Shown: positions 1 to 9,767 of the stretch, piece by piece
Position numbering within the stretch: position 1 is the first letter of the stretch
Layout: each line of letters begins with the position of its first letter
Position numbers and translations under genes: made by a program
Notes under the pieces: model-generated
Told to the model about the DNA's origin: nothing
Databases searched by the model: none
The model's input: the letters and a program-made list of their open reading frames with translations, nothing else
Source of the DNA: an uncultured Acetobacteraceae bacterium
Lineage (GTDB): Bacteria > Pseudomonadota > Alphaproteobacteria > Acetobacterales > Acetobacteraceae
Length of the DNA stretch: 64,000 nt
Reading direction: 5' to 3'
Assembly (NCBI GenBank): GCA_903907955.1
Contig: CAIVPZ010000154.1
Coordinates: forward strand, 62,001 to 126,000

Positions 1-753
1 ATCGTACATCCCCGGCGATCCCTGCGGCCAGGCGGCGAAAGGCCAATGCACCACCGCCTCGACGATGATGTCGGGAATGCGCACCAGGTTGGGAAACTGC
101 CGCATGCAGCCGGTATCGACGATGGCATCGGCGATCAGCACGACTTTTTTCGCCGCCCGCGACAACTCGAACCGGCTCCATTCGGTGCCGAGCATGATGG
201 CATTGCCGAGCGCGTCGGCGAGTGTCACGTGGATGGCCGCAAGGTCCGGCGTGAGCGGCCGGAACGCACCGATCGTGCGACCGGTGAAGGGATCGACCAC
301 GCTCGGAATCTTGTCCCGGCTTGGCGTGTGTGCGGGGTCGAAGGCGCTGCGGTTCTGGATGTCGGAGCCGATGTTGACGGTGGCCGGGACAAATGGCCAG
401 CCGAGCGCGCCGCCCAGCAGCCGCAAGGGCATCGCCAAGTTGGAATAGTCCTCCAACGCCAACCGGCCGCTTTCCACCGCCCGCCGCAAGCCGTTGGCGA
501 AACCGAACACCTCAAGCCCCGAAAAGCCACATTCCGCCCGCGTCACCGCGCCCGTTGCCGCCAGCAGGTTGAGCTGCTGGGTATTGCAGTGAAAGATGGC
601 ATGGAGATCACCGCGCTGCTGGCGCAGCAATTCGCGTCCGAAAGCGATGGCATCGGAGCCGACCGGAAGCGCGGCACCGCTGGCGTACTGCATGCCATCC
701 CAGGTGAAGCGAGCGACGGCCTCGGGAAGTGTCATCAGCTTGCTGTCGGGCAT
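1..753 (-). CDS. CoA-transferase subunit A (GctA/IpdA-like), 3' end outside window
   Basis: Reading the minus strand from an ATG at 753 gives 251 uninterrupted codons that run off the window edge, so the C-terminus is missing. The protein looks like the alpha subunit of a family I CoA-transferase (glutaconate or 3-oxoacid type). It begins MPDSKLMTLPEAVARF, continues with a glycine-rich stretch (DGMQYASGAALPVGSD) and carries the typical PSVVDPFTGR and DIIVEAVVHWPF segments. These enzymes are heterodimers that move CoA between a donor thioester and an organic acid; the beta subunit would be expected just outside the window. It lies 106 nt downstream of the enoyl-CoA hydratase on the same strand, so it is probably part of the same acyl-CoA catabolic operon. 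The substrate cannot be read from the sequence. Confidence 0.8.
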   Translation of the reverse strand, partial: MPDSKLMTLPEAVARFTWDGMQYASGAALPVGSDAIAFGRELLRQQRGDLHAIFHCNTQQLNLLAATGAVTRAECGFSGLEVFGFANGLRRAVESGRLALEDYSNLAMPLRLLGGALGWPFVPATVNIGSDIQNRSAFDPAHTPSRDKIPSVVDPFTGRTIGAFRPLTPDLAAIHVTLADALGNAIMLGTEWSRFELSRAAKKVVLIADAIVDTGCMRQFPNLVRIPDIIVEAVVHWPFAAWPQGSPGMYD

Positions 754-859
754 GGGGCTATCCGCTATGAGCCAGGGCAGCCGATCATCCGGCCGGCATT
801 GCCTGCCGGCGGACTGTGGTCCAGCCGGCGACTTTCCCGCAACCGGCGCGAACACATCG

Positions 860-1600
860 TCAGCGACCGCTGAAGGAGGGAGCCCGCTTTTCGCCAAAGG
901 CGGCAAGGCCTTCCTGCAAGTCCGCGCTGCCGGTGACGGAGTCGACGTCGCGCCGCGCGATCCCGGCCAACTCGGAAGGACCCTTGGGGAGCACCTTGCC
1001 GACGAAGCGCTTGAGCAGTTGCAGCACCAGCGGCGCGTTCTCCGCCAGCCGGAGCGCATAGTCGAGCGCCGCCGCGCGCTGCTCGCCCACCGGCACCACC
1101 TTGTTGACGAAGCCGACCTCGTAGGCTCGCTGCGCGGTCAGCGCCTCGCCCAGCAGCAGGGTCTCCATGGCGATCTTGTGGGGAATGCGGGCGGCGAGCG
1201 AGGCGATCAGGCCGCCGGAGAAACCCACTTTGGCTTCGGGATAGAGAAAGCTGGTGTTCTCCGCTGCGACCAACAGATCACACTGGTTGGCGAACACCAG
1301 GCCACCGCCGACCACCCAGCCGGCCACCGCGCCAACGACCGGCTTCTCCACTTCAACCCCGATTCCCGGCACCGCGCGCCACAAATCGTGCGGAATGTCG
1401 CGCAGATCGGCGCCCACCGTGAAGCAATCGTCCCCCGTGGCCGTGAGCACGGCGACCCGGTCGTTGCCGCTGTTGAGGCGCTGCCAGGCAGCGACCAGTT
1501 CCTCGACGACCGCCGCGTTGATGGCGTTGCGTTTGTCAGGGCGGTTGATGGTAATGACGGCGATGCGGTCGTGGGATTCGTATAGAACGGGTCCGGTCAT
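860..1600 (-). CDS. enoyl-CoA hydratase/isomerase family protein
   Basis: A 246-residue crotonase-fold protein. The N-terminus (MTGPVLYESHDRIAVITINR) is the usual first strand of the family, followed by the substrate-binding NRPDKRNAIN segment. The oxyanion-hole regions appear as GDDCFTVGADL and AGWVVGGGLVFANQCD. Members hydrate or isomerise enoyl-CoA esters in the cytoplasm. The ATG at 1600 overlaps the stop of the upstream acyl-CoA synthetase gene by 4 nt (ATGA), which fixes the start and shows translational coupling. Longer upstream extensions of the frame are arginine/glycine-rich antisense sequence and are not real. The catalytic acid pair of classical hydratases is not obvious here, so the exact reaction (hydratase, isomerase or other crotonase chemistry) is uncertain. 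Confidence 0.88.
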   Translation of the reverse strand: MTGPVLYESHDRIAVITINRPDKRNAINAAVVEELVAAWQRLNSGNDRVAVLTATGDDCFTVGADLRDIPHDLWRAVPGIGVEVEKPVVGAVAGWVVGGGLVFANQCDLLVAAENTSFLYPEAKVGFSGGLIASLAARIPHKIAMETLLLGEALTAQRAYEVGFVNKVVPVGEQRAAALDYALRLAENAPLVLQLLKRFVGKVLPKGPSELAGIARRDVDSVTGSADLQEGLAAFGEKRAPSFSGR

Positions 1601-3750
1601 GCGGCTTCTCCTTGCGGGGCACGGCCGAGGCGTGCACGGACGTCCACCGCTACAGCCCCCTCGTTGCGCAGGATCAATGGGTTGATGTCGAGCTCGGCCA
1701 GGCGCGGGCCGAGTGCGGCGGCCAGGCGCCCGACCGCCTCGATGGCGTTGACCGCCGCCGCCCAATCGGCGGGCGGACGTCCCCGGGCGCCCTGCAGCAC
1801 CGGCCACAGCCGGAGTTTGGCCAGCAACGCCGCCGCCTCCGCAGGCGCGACCGGCGCCGGAGCCACGCTTGTGTCGTCGAACAGTTCGGCGAAGATGCCG
1901 CCCGCACCCACCAGCACGAACGGCCCGAGCGCGTCGTCCCACACGGCCCCGACGATCAGCTCCGCCACGCCGGCGATCTGCGGCTGCACCAGCACGGCTT
2001 CGAGATCGGCACCAAAACGCCCCCCGAACTCGGCCACGGTGGCGCGCACGACATCGCTGTCGCGCAGATCCAGCCGCACGCCGCCCCGGTCGCTCTTGTG
2101 CGACAGGTCGCGGACCAGCGCTTTCAGCACCACCGGCCAGCCGAACCGTTCAGCCGCATCGGCCGCAGCTTCGGCGTTGTGGACAACGGCTTCCTCGGCA
2201 ACCACGATGCCCGCTGCCACGGCCAGCATCCGCGCCTGCGGGGCCGTCAGCTCACCCGCCGGCAACGCCGCGAGCAGGTCCGCAATGGCACCCGCGACCG
2301 GCACCGCAGCCGTTTGTGCAGCCGGCGGCAGGCCACGCTCGGTCAGCACCCGCAGCACCCGCATCGCATCGTCCAGCCGTTCGTGCCAGGCGAAGCCGGC
2401 GTGCCGCAGCCGCTCGCGCAACGGGTCGGCAACGCTGCCGGCCGAGAGCACCAACAGCACCGGCTTGCCTGCCAGCCGGCCCAGCGAGACGATTTCGTCG
2501 GCCAGTTGCTCGCTCTGCGGCTGGGTGGTCATCAGATACACAAGCGCGCCCACGGCCGGGTCGTCGATGATGGCCTGGAGCAGTTCCGCGACCTCCGACG
2601 CGGCGAAGCTGTTGCGCAGCGCCCCGGCATCGAACGGCAGCGGCGGCTGTCCGGCTGGCATCGCCGCGGCCAGGCGCGCGCGTGTCGCTGTACCCGGTAT
2701 CGCCAACTGCAGCCCGGCGTCGGCCAGCCGGTCGGCAAGCACGGCCGCAGCCCCTCCGGATGCCGAGGCTGGCGCGATGCCACATCCCTGCGGCAAGCCG
2801 GCAGGCCAGCGCACCAGCGCGTCGGCGATCACCACCGCGGTTTCGGGGTCGTCGGCCAGCACCACGCCGCGCGCCTCCGCCGCGGCGGCAAACAGCCGGT
2901 ACGGGCCGGCGAGGCTGGCGGTGTGCGACAGCACGGCGCGCTGCCCCGCGGCACTGCGGCCGGCCTTCACCGCCACCACAGGCTTGCCTGCCGCCTGCGC
3001 TGCATCGGCCAGCGCCAGGAAGCGCCGTGCATCGCTCAGCCCTTCGGCGTAGAGCACAATGGCTGCGGTGGCCGGGTCGCCGATCAGGTACTCGAGGACG
3101 TCGTTCTCGGTCACGTCGGCCTGGTTGCCCACCGAGACCAGGGTGCTGAAACCGCAGCCGAGATCGTGGCCACGGTTGAACATCGTCGCCATCAGGGCGC
3201 CGCTCTGGCTGACCACGCCGATCCCGCCGGCCGGCAGGCGCGCCACGCTCATGGCGAACGAGGGGGTGAGCGCCAGTCCCGCCCGCACGTTGACCAGACC
3301 GAGGCAGTTGGGTCCGACCAGACGCATCCCGCTTGCGCGCGCGATCTCCTGGATCCGGTGCTGACGCGTCGCACCGTCACCGCCGATCTCCTTCATCTGT
3401 GCCGTGATGATCACCGCCGCGCCCACCCCGGCTGCCGCGCATTCCTCCACGCATGCGACCAGGTGCCCGGCTGGCAGCGCGATCACCGCCACATCGACCG
3501 GTCCCGCCGCCGTGATCGATGCCACGGTGGGCAGGCCAAACAGTGTCGGGCGGTTCGGGTTCACCGGGACGATGCCGCCTTCATAGCCGTGCCGCAGCAG
3601 GTGGTGCAGCACCCGCCCGCCGAACTTGCCGGTGTCCTCCGATGCGCCGACCACGGCCACGGACCGCGGCGCAACGATCTGCGCCACGGTCAGGCGCGAC
3701 GGGACCTGTCCGACGCCTGTCCCGATGCTGGCGGGAAAGGTCACTGGCAT
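1597..3750 (-). CDS. ADP-forming acyl-CoA synthetase (acetate-CoA ligase family), fused subunits
   Basis: A 717-residue protein with the three-part layout of fused ADP-forming acyl-CoA synthetases. It has an N-terminal CoA-binding Rossmann domain (residues about 20-120, SVAVVGASEDTGKFGG), a succinyl-CoA-ligase-like central domain with the presumed phosphohistidine in GQRAVLSHTASLAG, and a C-terminal ATP-grasp domain (roughly the last 220 residues, ending DINPLILRNEGAVAVDVRARL). Such enzymes interconvert acyl-CoA + ADP + Pi and acid + CoA + ATP in the cytoplasm. I chose the ATG at 3750 because an AAGGA ribosome-binding site lies about 6 nt upstream and homology begins shortly after it. The frame stays open further upstream without family similarity. 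The gene is coupled by ATGA overlap to the enoyl-CoA hydratase. Confidence 0.88.
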   Translation of the reverse strand: MPVTFPASIGTGVGQVPSRLTVAQIVAPRSVAVVGASEDTGKFGGRVLHHLLRHGYEGGIVPVNPNRPTLFGLPTVASITAAGPVDVAVIALPAGHLVACVEECAAAGVGAAVIITAQMKEIGGDGATRQHRIQEIARASGMRLVGPNCLGLVNVRAGLALTPSFAMSVARLPAGGIGVVSQSGALMATMFNRGHDLGCGFSTLVSVGNQADVTENDVLEYLIGDPATAAIVLYAEGLSDARRFLALADAAQAAGKPVVAVKAGRSAAGQRAVLSHTASLAGPYRLFAAAAEARGVVLADDPETAVVIADALVRWPAGLPQGCGIAPASASGGAAAVLADRLADAGLQLAIPGTATRARLAAAMPAGQPPLPFDAGALRNSFAASEVAELLQAIIDDPAVGALVYLMTTQPQSEQLADEIVSLGRLAGKPVLLVLSAGSVADPLRERLRHAGFAWHERLDDAMRVLRVLTERGLPPAAQTAAVPVAGAIADLLAALPAGELTAPQARMLAVAAGIVVAEEAVVHNAEAAADAAERFGWPVVLKALVRDLSHKSDRGGVRLDLRDSDVVRATVAEFGGRFGADLEAVLVQPQIAGVAELIVGAVWDDALGPFVLVGAGGIFAELFDDTSVAPAPVAPAEAAALLAKLRLWPVLQGARGRPPADWAAAVNAIEAVGRLAAALGPRLAELDINPLILRNEGAVAVDVRARLGRAPQGEAA

Positions 3751-4136
3751 CGGGCATCCTTGGCCGGCCGGACTATAGAACGGCAATGCAACGTCGTGCT
3801 CGCTGAGCGGTTTCGGTTCGCTGAAGAAGGGGATCGTGCTGCCATGGGGCATTTTTGCTGTTTCGGCTGGCGTTTCGGAAGCCACCACGGGAATCTATGC
3901 GCCGAATCTCCCATCCACGCCATCTGCCGTCACTTCTGGCCGTCGGCGGCGCGGCAGCTTTGCCGGCCGCCTCTTTGCCTCCGGCCGCCATATGGGTAGC
4001 AGCGACGCCATGGCCCGCCGCAGGGCGACAAAATATCAATTGTGGCCGTGGAAACTTCCTTTCAACTATGAATACGAGTATGTACTCCGCAACGCACCGT
4101 CGCCGCAATGGCTGCGCAGCCAGATGGAGAGCAAGG
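3751..4136. other. divergent intergenic region
   Basis: 386 nt between the minus-strand acyl-CoA synthetase and the plus-strand nitroreductase. It must hold the promoters of both. I found no convincing palindromic operator or -35/-10 pair. A stretch near 3900-3990 reads like a signal peptide (starting MRRISHPRHLPSLLAVGGAA) in the nitroreductase frame, but it continues into low-quality arginine-rich sequence, so I treat it as chance. Confidence 0.4.
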
Positions 4137-5012
4137 ATGCCGCCAGACAGCCTGACACCCGCGCCCCATGCCGCCGATCAGGACATGGTATCGCGAGATA
4201 CAGCCGCCTCGCTGCTCTGGTCGCGCTATCGCGACGCAGCGGCGCCGGCGCCGCTGGTTTGGAACGACATCATCGCGACGTTGCTCGGCCATCGCTCGAT
4301 CCGTTCCTTCCTGCCGACGCCGCTGCGGCCCGGCACGCTCGACCTGCTGGTCGCCGCCGCGCAGTCCGCCGCCACGTCGTCCAATCTTCAGGCATGGAGT
4401 GTGGTCGCGGTCGAGGACCCGACGCGCCGCAGCCGGCTGTCGAAGCTTGCCGGATCGCAGAAGCATGTGGCGGAGGCGCCGCTGTTCCTGGTCTGGCTCG
4501 CCGACCTCGCGCGCCTGGCGGACATCGCCACCAGCGAGGGGGTGGAGATCGAGGGCATCCATTACCTGGAGCTTCTGCTGGTCGGCATCATCGATGCCGC
4601 GCTGGCAGCGCAGAACGCGGTGGTGGCGCTGGAATCGCTCGGCCTGGGCGCGGTCTATATCGGTGCTATCCGCAACAATCTGGAGGCGGTCGCGGCCGAG
4701 CTGGCGCTGCCGCCGCTGGTCATGCCGGTGTTCGGCCTGTGCGTTGGCCATCCCGATCCGGCGGTCGCCACCGACATCAAGCCGCGCCTGCCGCAGGAGG
4801 TGATGCTGCACCGCGAGACCTACGCGGCGGACAGCAAGCTTGATGCGCTGGCACGCTACAACGCCGCGCTAAGTTCGTTCCAACGCGAGCACAATCTCGC
4901 CGTTGAGGGCTGGACCGGCAAGGTGACCGAGCGTGTCCGCTCGCCGGCGTCGCTGAGCGGGCGGCATCGGTTAGGACAGGCGCTGCGCAACCTGGGCTTT
5001 CAGTTGCGCTGA
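4137..5012 (+). CDS. nitroreductase family protein (NfsA/FRP-like)
   Basis: A 291-residue FMN-dependent nitroreductase-fold protein. The diagnostic N-terminal motif is LLGHRSIRSFLP (residues about 41-52), followed by a phosphate-binding QSAATSSNLQAWSVVAVED segment and the mid-protein NAVVALESLGLGAVYIGAIRN, as in NfsA/FRP-type NAD(P)H oxidoreductases. Family members move two electrons from NAD(P)H to nitro compounds, quinones or flavins in the cytoplasm. The start at 4137 follows a GGAG site 8-9 nt upstream. A perfect 13-bp hairpin directly follows the stop, so it looks monocistronic. The physiological substrate cannot be inferred. Confidence 0.85.
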   Translation: MPPDSLTPAPHAADQDMVSRDTAASLLWSRYRDAAAPAPLVWNDIIATLLGHRSIRSFLPTPLRPGTLDLLVAAAQSAATSSNLQAWSVVAVEDPTRRSRLSKLAGSQKHVAEAPLFLVWLADLARLADIATSEGVEIEGIHYLELLLVGIIDAALAAQNAVVALESLGLGAVYIGAIRNNLEAVAAELALPPLVMPVFGLCVGHPDPAVATDIKPRLPQEVMLHRETYAADSKLDALARYNAALSSFQREHNLAVEGWTGKVTERVRSPASLSGRHRLGQALRNLGFQLR

Positions 5013-5020
5013 ACCGGGGC

Positions 5021-5055
5021 GAAGGACGCGAGGCTCGCTGTCCCTCGCGTCCTTC
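5021..5055. terminator. bidirectional terminator hairpin
   Basis: GAAGGACGCGAGG (5021-5033) pairs perfectly with CCTCGCGTCCTTC (5043-5055) across a 9-nt loop. It sits exactly between the convergent stops of the nitroreductase and the PaaK-like gene, so it can serve both. Confidence 0.82.
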
Positions 5056-5056
5056 A

Positions 5057-6409
5057 TCACGCCCAGACGTGCGTGCGCCGATCCTGGACCCGCTTTGCCT
5101 TGTGCGTTGCCCGCGGCAGCGTGTCCGCCGCCAGCACGGCGACCTGCGCGCTTACCCCGGTCACCGCCTTCAGCCGCGCGGCGAAACGGTCGGACAATGC
5201 CGCGTCGGTGCCGTTGTAGCCATGCCGCCGCTCGATTTCCACGGTGAGGCGGTCCAGATGCTCGACGCGATCGACGACCAGCCGATACTCGCCGGTCAGG
5301 TCACGGTCGCCGCGGGCCAGCGCCTCGACGTCGCTGGGAAAGATGTTGACCCCTTTGATGATCAGCATGTCGTCCAGCCGGCCGTGCACGCCATGCATGC
5401 GCAGCGATGTTCGCCCGCAGCGGCACGGCTCGGAGGTAAACGAGACGATGTCGCCGGTGCGGAAACGGATCATCGGCCGTGCCGCCTTGCGCAGGGTGGT
5501 CAGCACCATTTCGCCGCGCTCGCCTTCGCGAACCGGCGTTTGCGTGTCGGGATCAAGCACTTCCACATGGATGTGGTCCTCGGCCCAGTGCAGCCCGTCG
5601 CGCGCCTCGCACATGCCGGCGCAGGAGCCGAAGATGTCGGACAGGCCGTAATAATCGTAGACCGAGGCACCCCACAGCGCCTCGATGCGTTCGCGTGTTT
5701 CGGGGATCGAGCCGCCCGGCTCACCGGCGACGAAGATGCGGCGCACCGCGAGATCCCGCCGTGGATCGATGCCATCGCGGATCGCTGTTTCACCGAGGTA
5801 CCAGGCATAGGAGGGCGTGGTCCAGATCGCGGTCGCCTGGAATTCCCGCAGGATGAACAGCAGTCGCTCGGATGGCAGCGTCCCGGCGTGGATGCTCAGC
5901 GCTCCCAGCTTCTGCGCCCCGAGCACGCAGGGGCCGCCGACGAACAGGGAGAAGTTGAGCGAATGCGCGTAGCGGTCAGTCGGGCGGAGTCCTGACGACC
6001 AGAACTGTCGCGCCTCGTAGTCGATCCACTCGTCGAAATCCCGCGCGGTGAACGGCGAGGCCGTCGGCGCGCCGGTCGATCCGCTGGAAGCTGAGATGTA
6101 GACGATGTCGCGTTCCGGGACGGCGACCAGGTCGCCCCAGGGCGGCGCGGCGGTCTGGCGATCGCGCAGCGTGCGCTTGTCGATGAACGGGAAACGCCGC
6201 AGGTCGTCGAGGCTGCGTAACTGGTCCGGGTGCACGCCGGCGGCGTCGAACGAGGCGCGGTAGAACGGCGCGTTGTGGTAGGCGTGCTGAAGATGACGCT
6301 GCAACGAAGCGAGCTTCAGCGCGTCCCACTCGGCGCGGCTCTGGCGCTCCAGGTTTTCGTCCCAGAAGGGAGCGTCGTCGGGCCGGGACGGGGTCGGCTG
6401 GTGGGGCAT
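5057..6409 (-). CDS. phenylacetate-CoA ligase-like AMP-forming ligase (PaaK family)
   Basis: A 450-residue PaaK-type adenylate-forming ligase. Visible motifs are the P-loop-like SASSGSTGAPTASPFT (A3), YDYYGLSDIFG (A5) and FRTGDIVSFTSEPCRCGR with MHGVHGRLDDMLIIKG (A7-A8), followed by the C-terminal domain ending in RVQDRRTHVWA. These enzymes activate an aryl- or acyl-acetate to its CoA thioester with ATP giving AMP + PPi. The ATG at 6409 is preferred. It has no ribosome-binding site of its own, but a 14-codon ORF with an ideal AAGGAG site ends 7 nt upstream, so translation is probably coupled. A GTG at 6487 would extend the frame through that short ORF with a Cys/Pro/Arg-rich tail unlike the family. 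The specific acid substrate is unknown. Confidence 0.85.
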   Translation of the reverse strand: MPHQPTPSRPDDAPFWDENLERQSRAEWDALKLASLQRHLQHAYHNAPFYRASFDAAGVHPDQLRSLDDLRRFPFIDKRTLRDRQTAAPPWGDLVAVPERDIVYISASSGSTGAPTASPFTARDFDEWIDYEARQFWSSGLRPTDRYAHSLNFSLFVGGPCVLGAQKLGALSIHAGTLPSERLLFILREFQATAIWTTPSYAWYLGETAIRDGIDPRRDLAVRRIFVAGEPGGSIPETRERIEALWGASVYDYYGLSDIFGSCAGMCEARDGLHWAEDHIHVEVLDPDTQTPVREGERGEMVLTTLRKAARPMIRFRTGDIVSFTSEPCRCGRTSLRMHGVHGRLDDMLIIKGVNIFPSDVEALARGDRDLTGEYRLVVDRVEHLDRLTVEIERRHGYNGTDAALSDRFAARLKAVTGVSAQVAVLAADTLPRATHKAKRVQDRRTHVWA

Positions 6410-6416
6410 GGCGTGC

Positions 6417-6461
6417 TCAGGCCGGGCGGGGTGTGACGTTGACCGGCGGCAGGGTGGGCAT
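6417..6461 (-). CDS. putative 14-residue leader ORF upstream of the PaaK-like gene
   Basis: ATG at 6461 with a textbook AAGGAG (6470-6475) 8 nt upstream. It encodes MPTLPPVNVTPRPA and stops at 6417, 7 nt before the ligase ATG. It is proline-rich (5 of 14). It could be a translational coupler or a stalling leader, or only the remnant of a misplaced ribosome-binding site. No similarity to a known leader peptide was recognised. Confidence 0.4.
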   Translation of the reverse strand: MPTLPPVNVTPRPA

Positions 6462-6670
6462 TGTGGGAACTCCTTCCGGACTGTCACGGCCGGCGCAGAC
6501 CGACCCTAATACGCGCTGACATAGTGCGACAAGGGTATTACGACGGACACGCGTGTTGTGCGCGTGGTGCGCCGGTCCGGGTGCCGCGGTGTGCGATCAG
6601 GCTGGTGGCAATTGCGGCTGTGCGGCGCCCAGCGAGGTCGATATACCGAGTAGCGGGGTGGGTCACGGGT

Positions 6671-6700
6671 ATTGACGTTCCAGGGTGGTATGACCCATAT
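6671..6700 (+). promoter_or_regulatory. candidate heat-shock (sigma-32/RpoH) promoter of groES
   Basis: ATTGACG (6671-6677), a 15-nt spacer, then ACCCATAT (6693-6700). The second box matches 7 of 8 fixed or free positions of the RpoH -10 consensus CCCCATNT, and the spacing is within the usual 11-16 nt. It lies 65 nt upstream of groES, as expected for a heat-shock operon. Confidence 0.55.
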
Positions 6701-6704
6701 CGTC

Positions 6705-6731
6705 CTGGCAGCCGACCTGCCCGAGTGCTGG
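6705..6731 (+). promoter_or_regulatory. degenerate CIRCE-like (HrcA) operator candidate
   Basis: CTGGCAGCC, 9 nt, GAGTGCTGG. The right half matches 7/9 and the left half 5/9 of the CIRCE consensus TTAGCACTC-N9-GAGTGCTAA with the exact 9-nt spacing. It is placed just after the presumed transcription start of groESL. The left half is weak, so this is only a candidate. Confidence 0.35.
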
Positions 6732-6765
6732 CAGGACGGCGCCCCACAGGACGACGGAGACACAC

Positions 6766-8758
<1,993 letters not shown>

Positions 8759-8769
8759 GAACAACAAGA

Positions 8770-8796
8770 GTGGCCAGGGGCGTTGCCTCTGGCCAC
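8770..8796 (+). terminator. groESL terminator hairpin
   Basis: GTGGCCAGGGGC and GCCTCTGGCCAC form a stem of about 12 bp (one G-T pair) with a 3-nt loop, 11 nt after the groEL stop. It is followed by a short CGTTT tract. Confidence 0.75.
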
Positions 8797-8924
8797 CGTT
8801 TGCGCGTGACCACGCCTTTGCGGGACCACACCGTCCACGGCAGACCCTCACGCAAGTTTTGCGTCTTTTATCGCGATGGCCGCCCAGCTATAGTGGATCT
8901 GTGCGGGACGCAAAGGAGACACTC

Positions 8925-9098
8925 TTGGCACAGGTGGCGAGCAACGTGATTGACCTTGTCGCGTACCGGGCGCGGCGCGCAGCGGAATCAGCCGCGCGGC
9001 CCTGTGCGACGCCAGTCCCGGTGCCCCCCGTGGTGTGGAGCTTCGTTTGGGTACCGGTCTGGCCCAAGTTCGCCGACCATTCGGAATCGCAAGCCTGA
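8925..9098 (+). CDS. small uncharacterised protein (57 aa)
   Basis: A short frame starting at TTG 8925, with AAAGGAGA (8912-8919) 5 nt upstream; a GTG at 8901 is the alternative start. The product begins with a NVIDLVAYRARRAAE segment, a pattern I associate with small alphaproteobacterial proteins, and continues with a Pro/Val/Trp-rich tail (PPVVWSFVWVPVWPKF). A TATAGT hexamer at 8889-8894 could be its -10 box. It lies 6 nt upstream of the XRE-cupin regulator and may be co-transcribed with it. The function is unknown. Confidence 0.45.
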   Translation: MAQVASNVIDLVAYRARRAAESAARPCATPVPVPPVVWSFVWVPVWPKFADHSESQA

Positions 9099-9104
9099 GA
9101 GACG

Positions 9105-9743
9105 ATGACCGGCCGGCCGCCCAGGCCCGTGCGGCGTACGCTGGATAACAGCGGCGACGACGCGGTCGAGGCGGTGGCTGAACTTCCGGCCATCCTTGGT
9201 CACAACCTGCGGCGCCAGCGCACCCGCCAGGGCCACTCGCTCGAACGCCTGGCGAAGCTGTCCGGCGTCAGCCGGGCGATGCTGGGGCAGATCGAAACCG
9301 GCAAGAGTGTTCCCACCATCAGCACGCTGTGGAGGATCGCCACCGCCCTTGGCGTGCCGTTCGCGCACCTGCTCGCCGCCGGGAAGGCGCAGCATATGGC
9401 GGTATTGCGTGCCAATGCCGCGAAAGTGCTGTCCTCCAGCCGCGGCCAGTTCACCTCACGGGCGCTGTTTCCGTTCGAGGACGAGCGCCACGTCGAGTTC
9501 TACGAACTGCGCCTCGCAGCGCAACACCGCGAGGACGCAGCGGCCCACCAACCCGGCACCCGCGAGAACCTGCTGGTAGCGCACGGCGTGGTGGAAATCA
9601 CCGTCGGTGGGGATGCACCCTGCGTGCTTGCGACCGGCGACGCCATCCTGTTTGAGGCAGACCTGCCGCACACATACCGCAACATCGGCAGTACCGAAGC
9701 GGTCATTTACCTCGTCATGACCTACTCGACCCGTATCGGCTGA
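9105..9743 (+). CDS. XRE-family transcriptional regulator with C-terminal cupin domain
   Basis: A 212-residue regulator. Residues about 28-85 form an XRE helix-turn-helix (LGHNLRRQRTRQGHSLERLAKLSGVSRAML, given here only in part as RQGHSLERLAKLSGVSR). Residues about 110-205 form a cupin beta-barrel with the closing strands VEITVGGDAPCVLATGDAILFEADLPH. This architecture usually senses a small ligand, often an amino acid or related metabolite. The only classical DNA-binding regulator in the window, it faces the convergent methionine-transporter operon and is a reasonable but unproven candidate to control it. Start ATG 9105 follows a GAGAG site. Confidence 0.88.
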   Translation: MTGRPPRPVRRTLDNSGDDAVEAVAELPAILGHNLRRQRTRQGHSLERLAKLSGVSRAMLGQIETGKSVPTISTLWRIATALGVPFAHLLAAGKAQHMAVLRANAAKVLSSSRGQFTSRALFPFEDERHVEFYELRLAAQHREDAAAHQPGTRENLLVAHGVVEITVGGDAPCVLATGDAILFEADLPHTYRNIGSTEAVIYLVMTYSTRIG

Positions 9744-9746
9744 TAC

Positions 9747-9760
9747 CCGGCCACGGCCGG
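9747..9760. terminator. short hairpin between convergent genes
   Basis: CCGGCC-AC-GGCCGG forms a perfect 6-bp stem between the stop of the XRE-cupin regulator and the stop of the minus-strand metQ gene. It is a plausible but weak bidirectional terminator. Confidence 0.4.
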
Positions 9761-9767
9761 ATGGACA

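Noticed and set aside
1-753. Link between the GctA-like CoA-transferase and the HAD/BCR genes (as in glutamate fermentation by 2-hydroxyglutarate)
   Set aside because: It lies 13 kb away on the other strand with acyl-CoA genes and chaperonins between them; nothing else of that pathway is present.
1612-3999. Long plus-strand open frame (795 codons) opposite the acyl-CoA synthetase
   Set aside because: It is His/Arg/Gln-rich with no family similarity and mirrors a well-supported minus-strand gene; long antisense frames are common at this GC content.
3855-4136. N-terminal extension giving the nitroreductase a signal peptide
   Set aside because: The extension continues into non-hydrophobic, Arg-rich sequence of about 60 residues before the conserved domain, and a good ribosome-binding site precedes ATG 4137.
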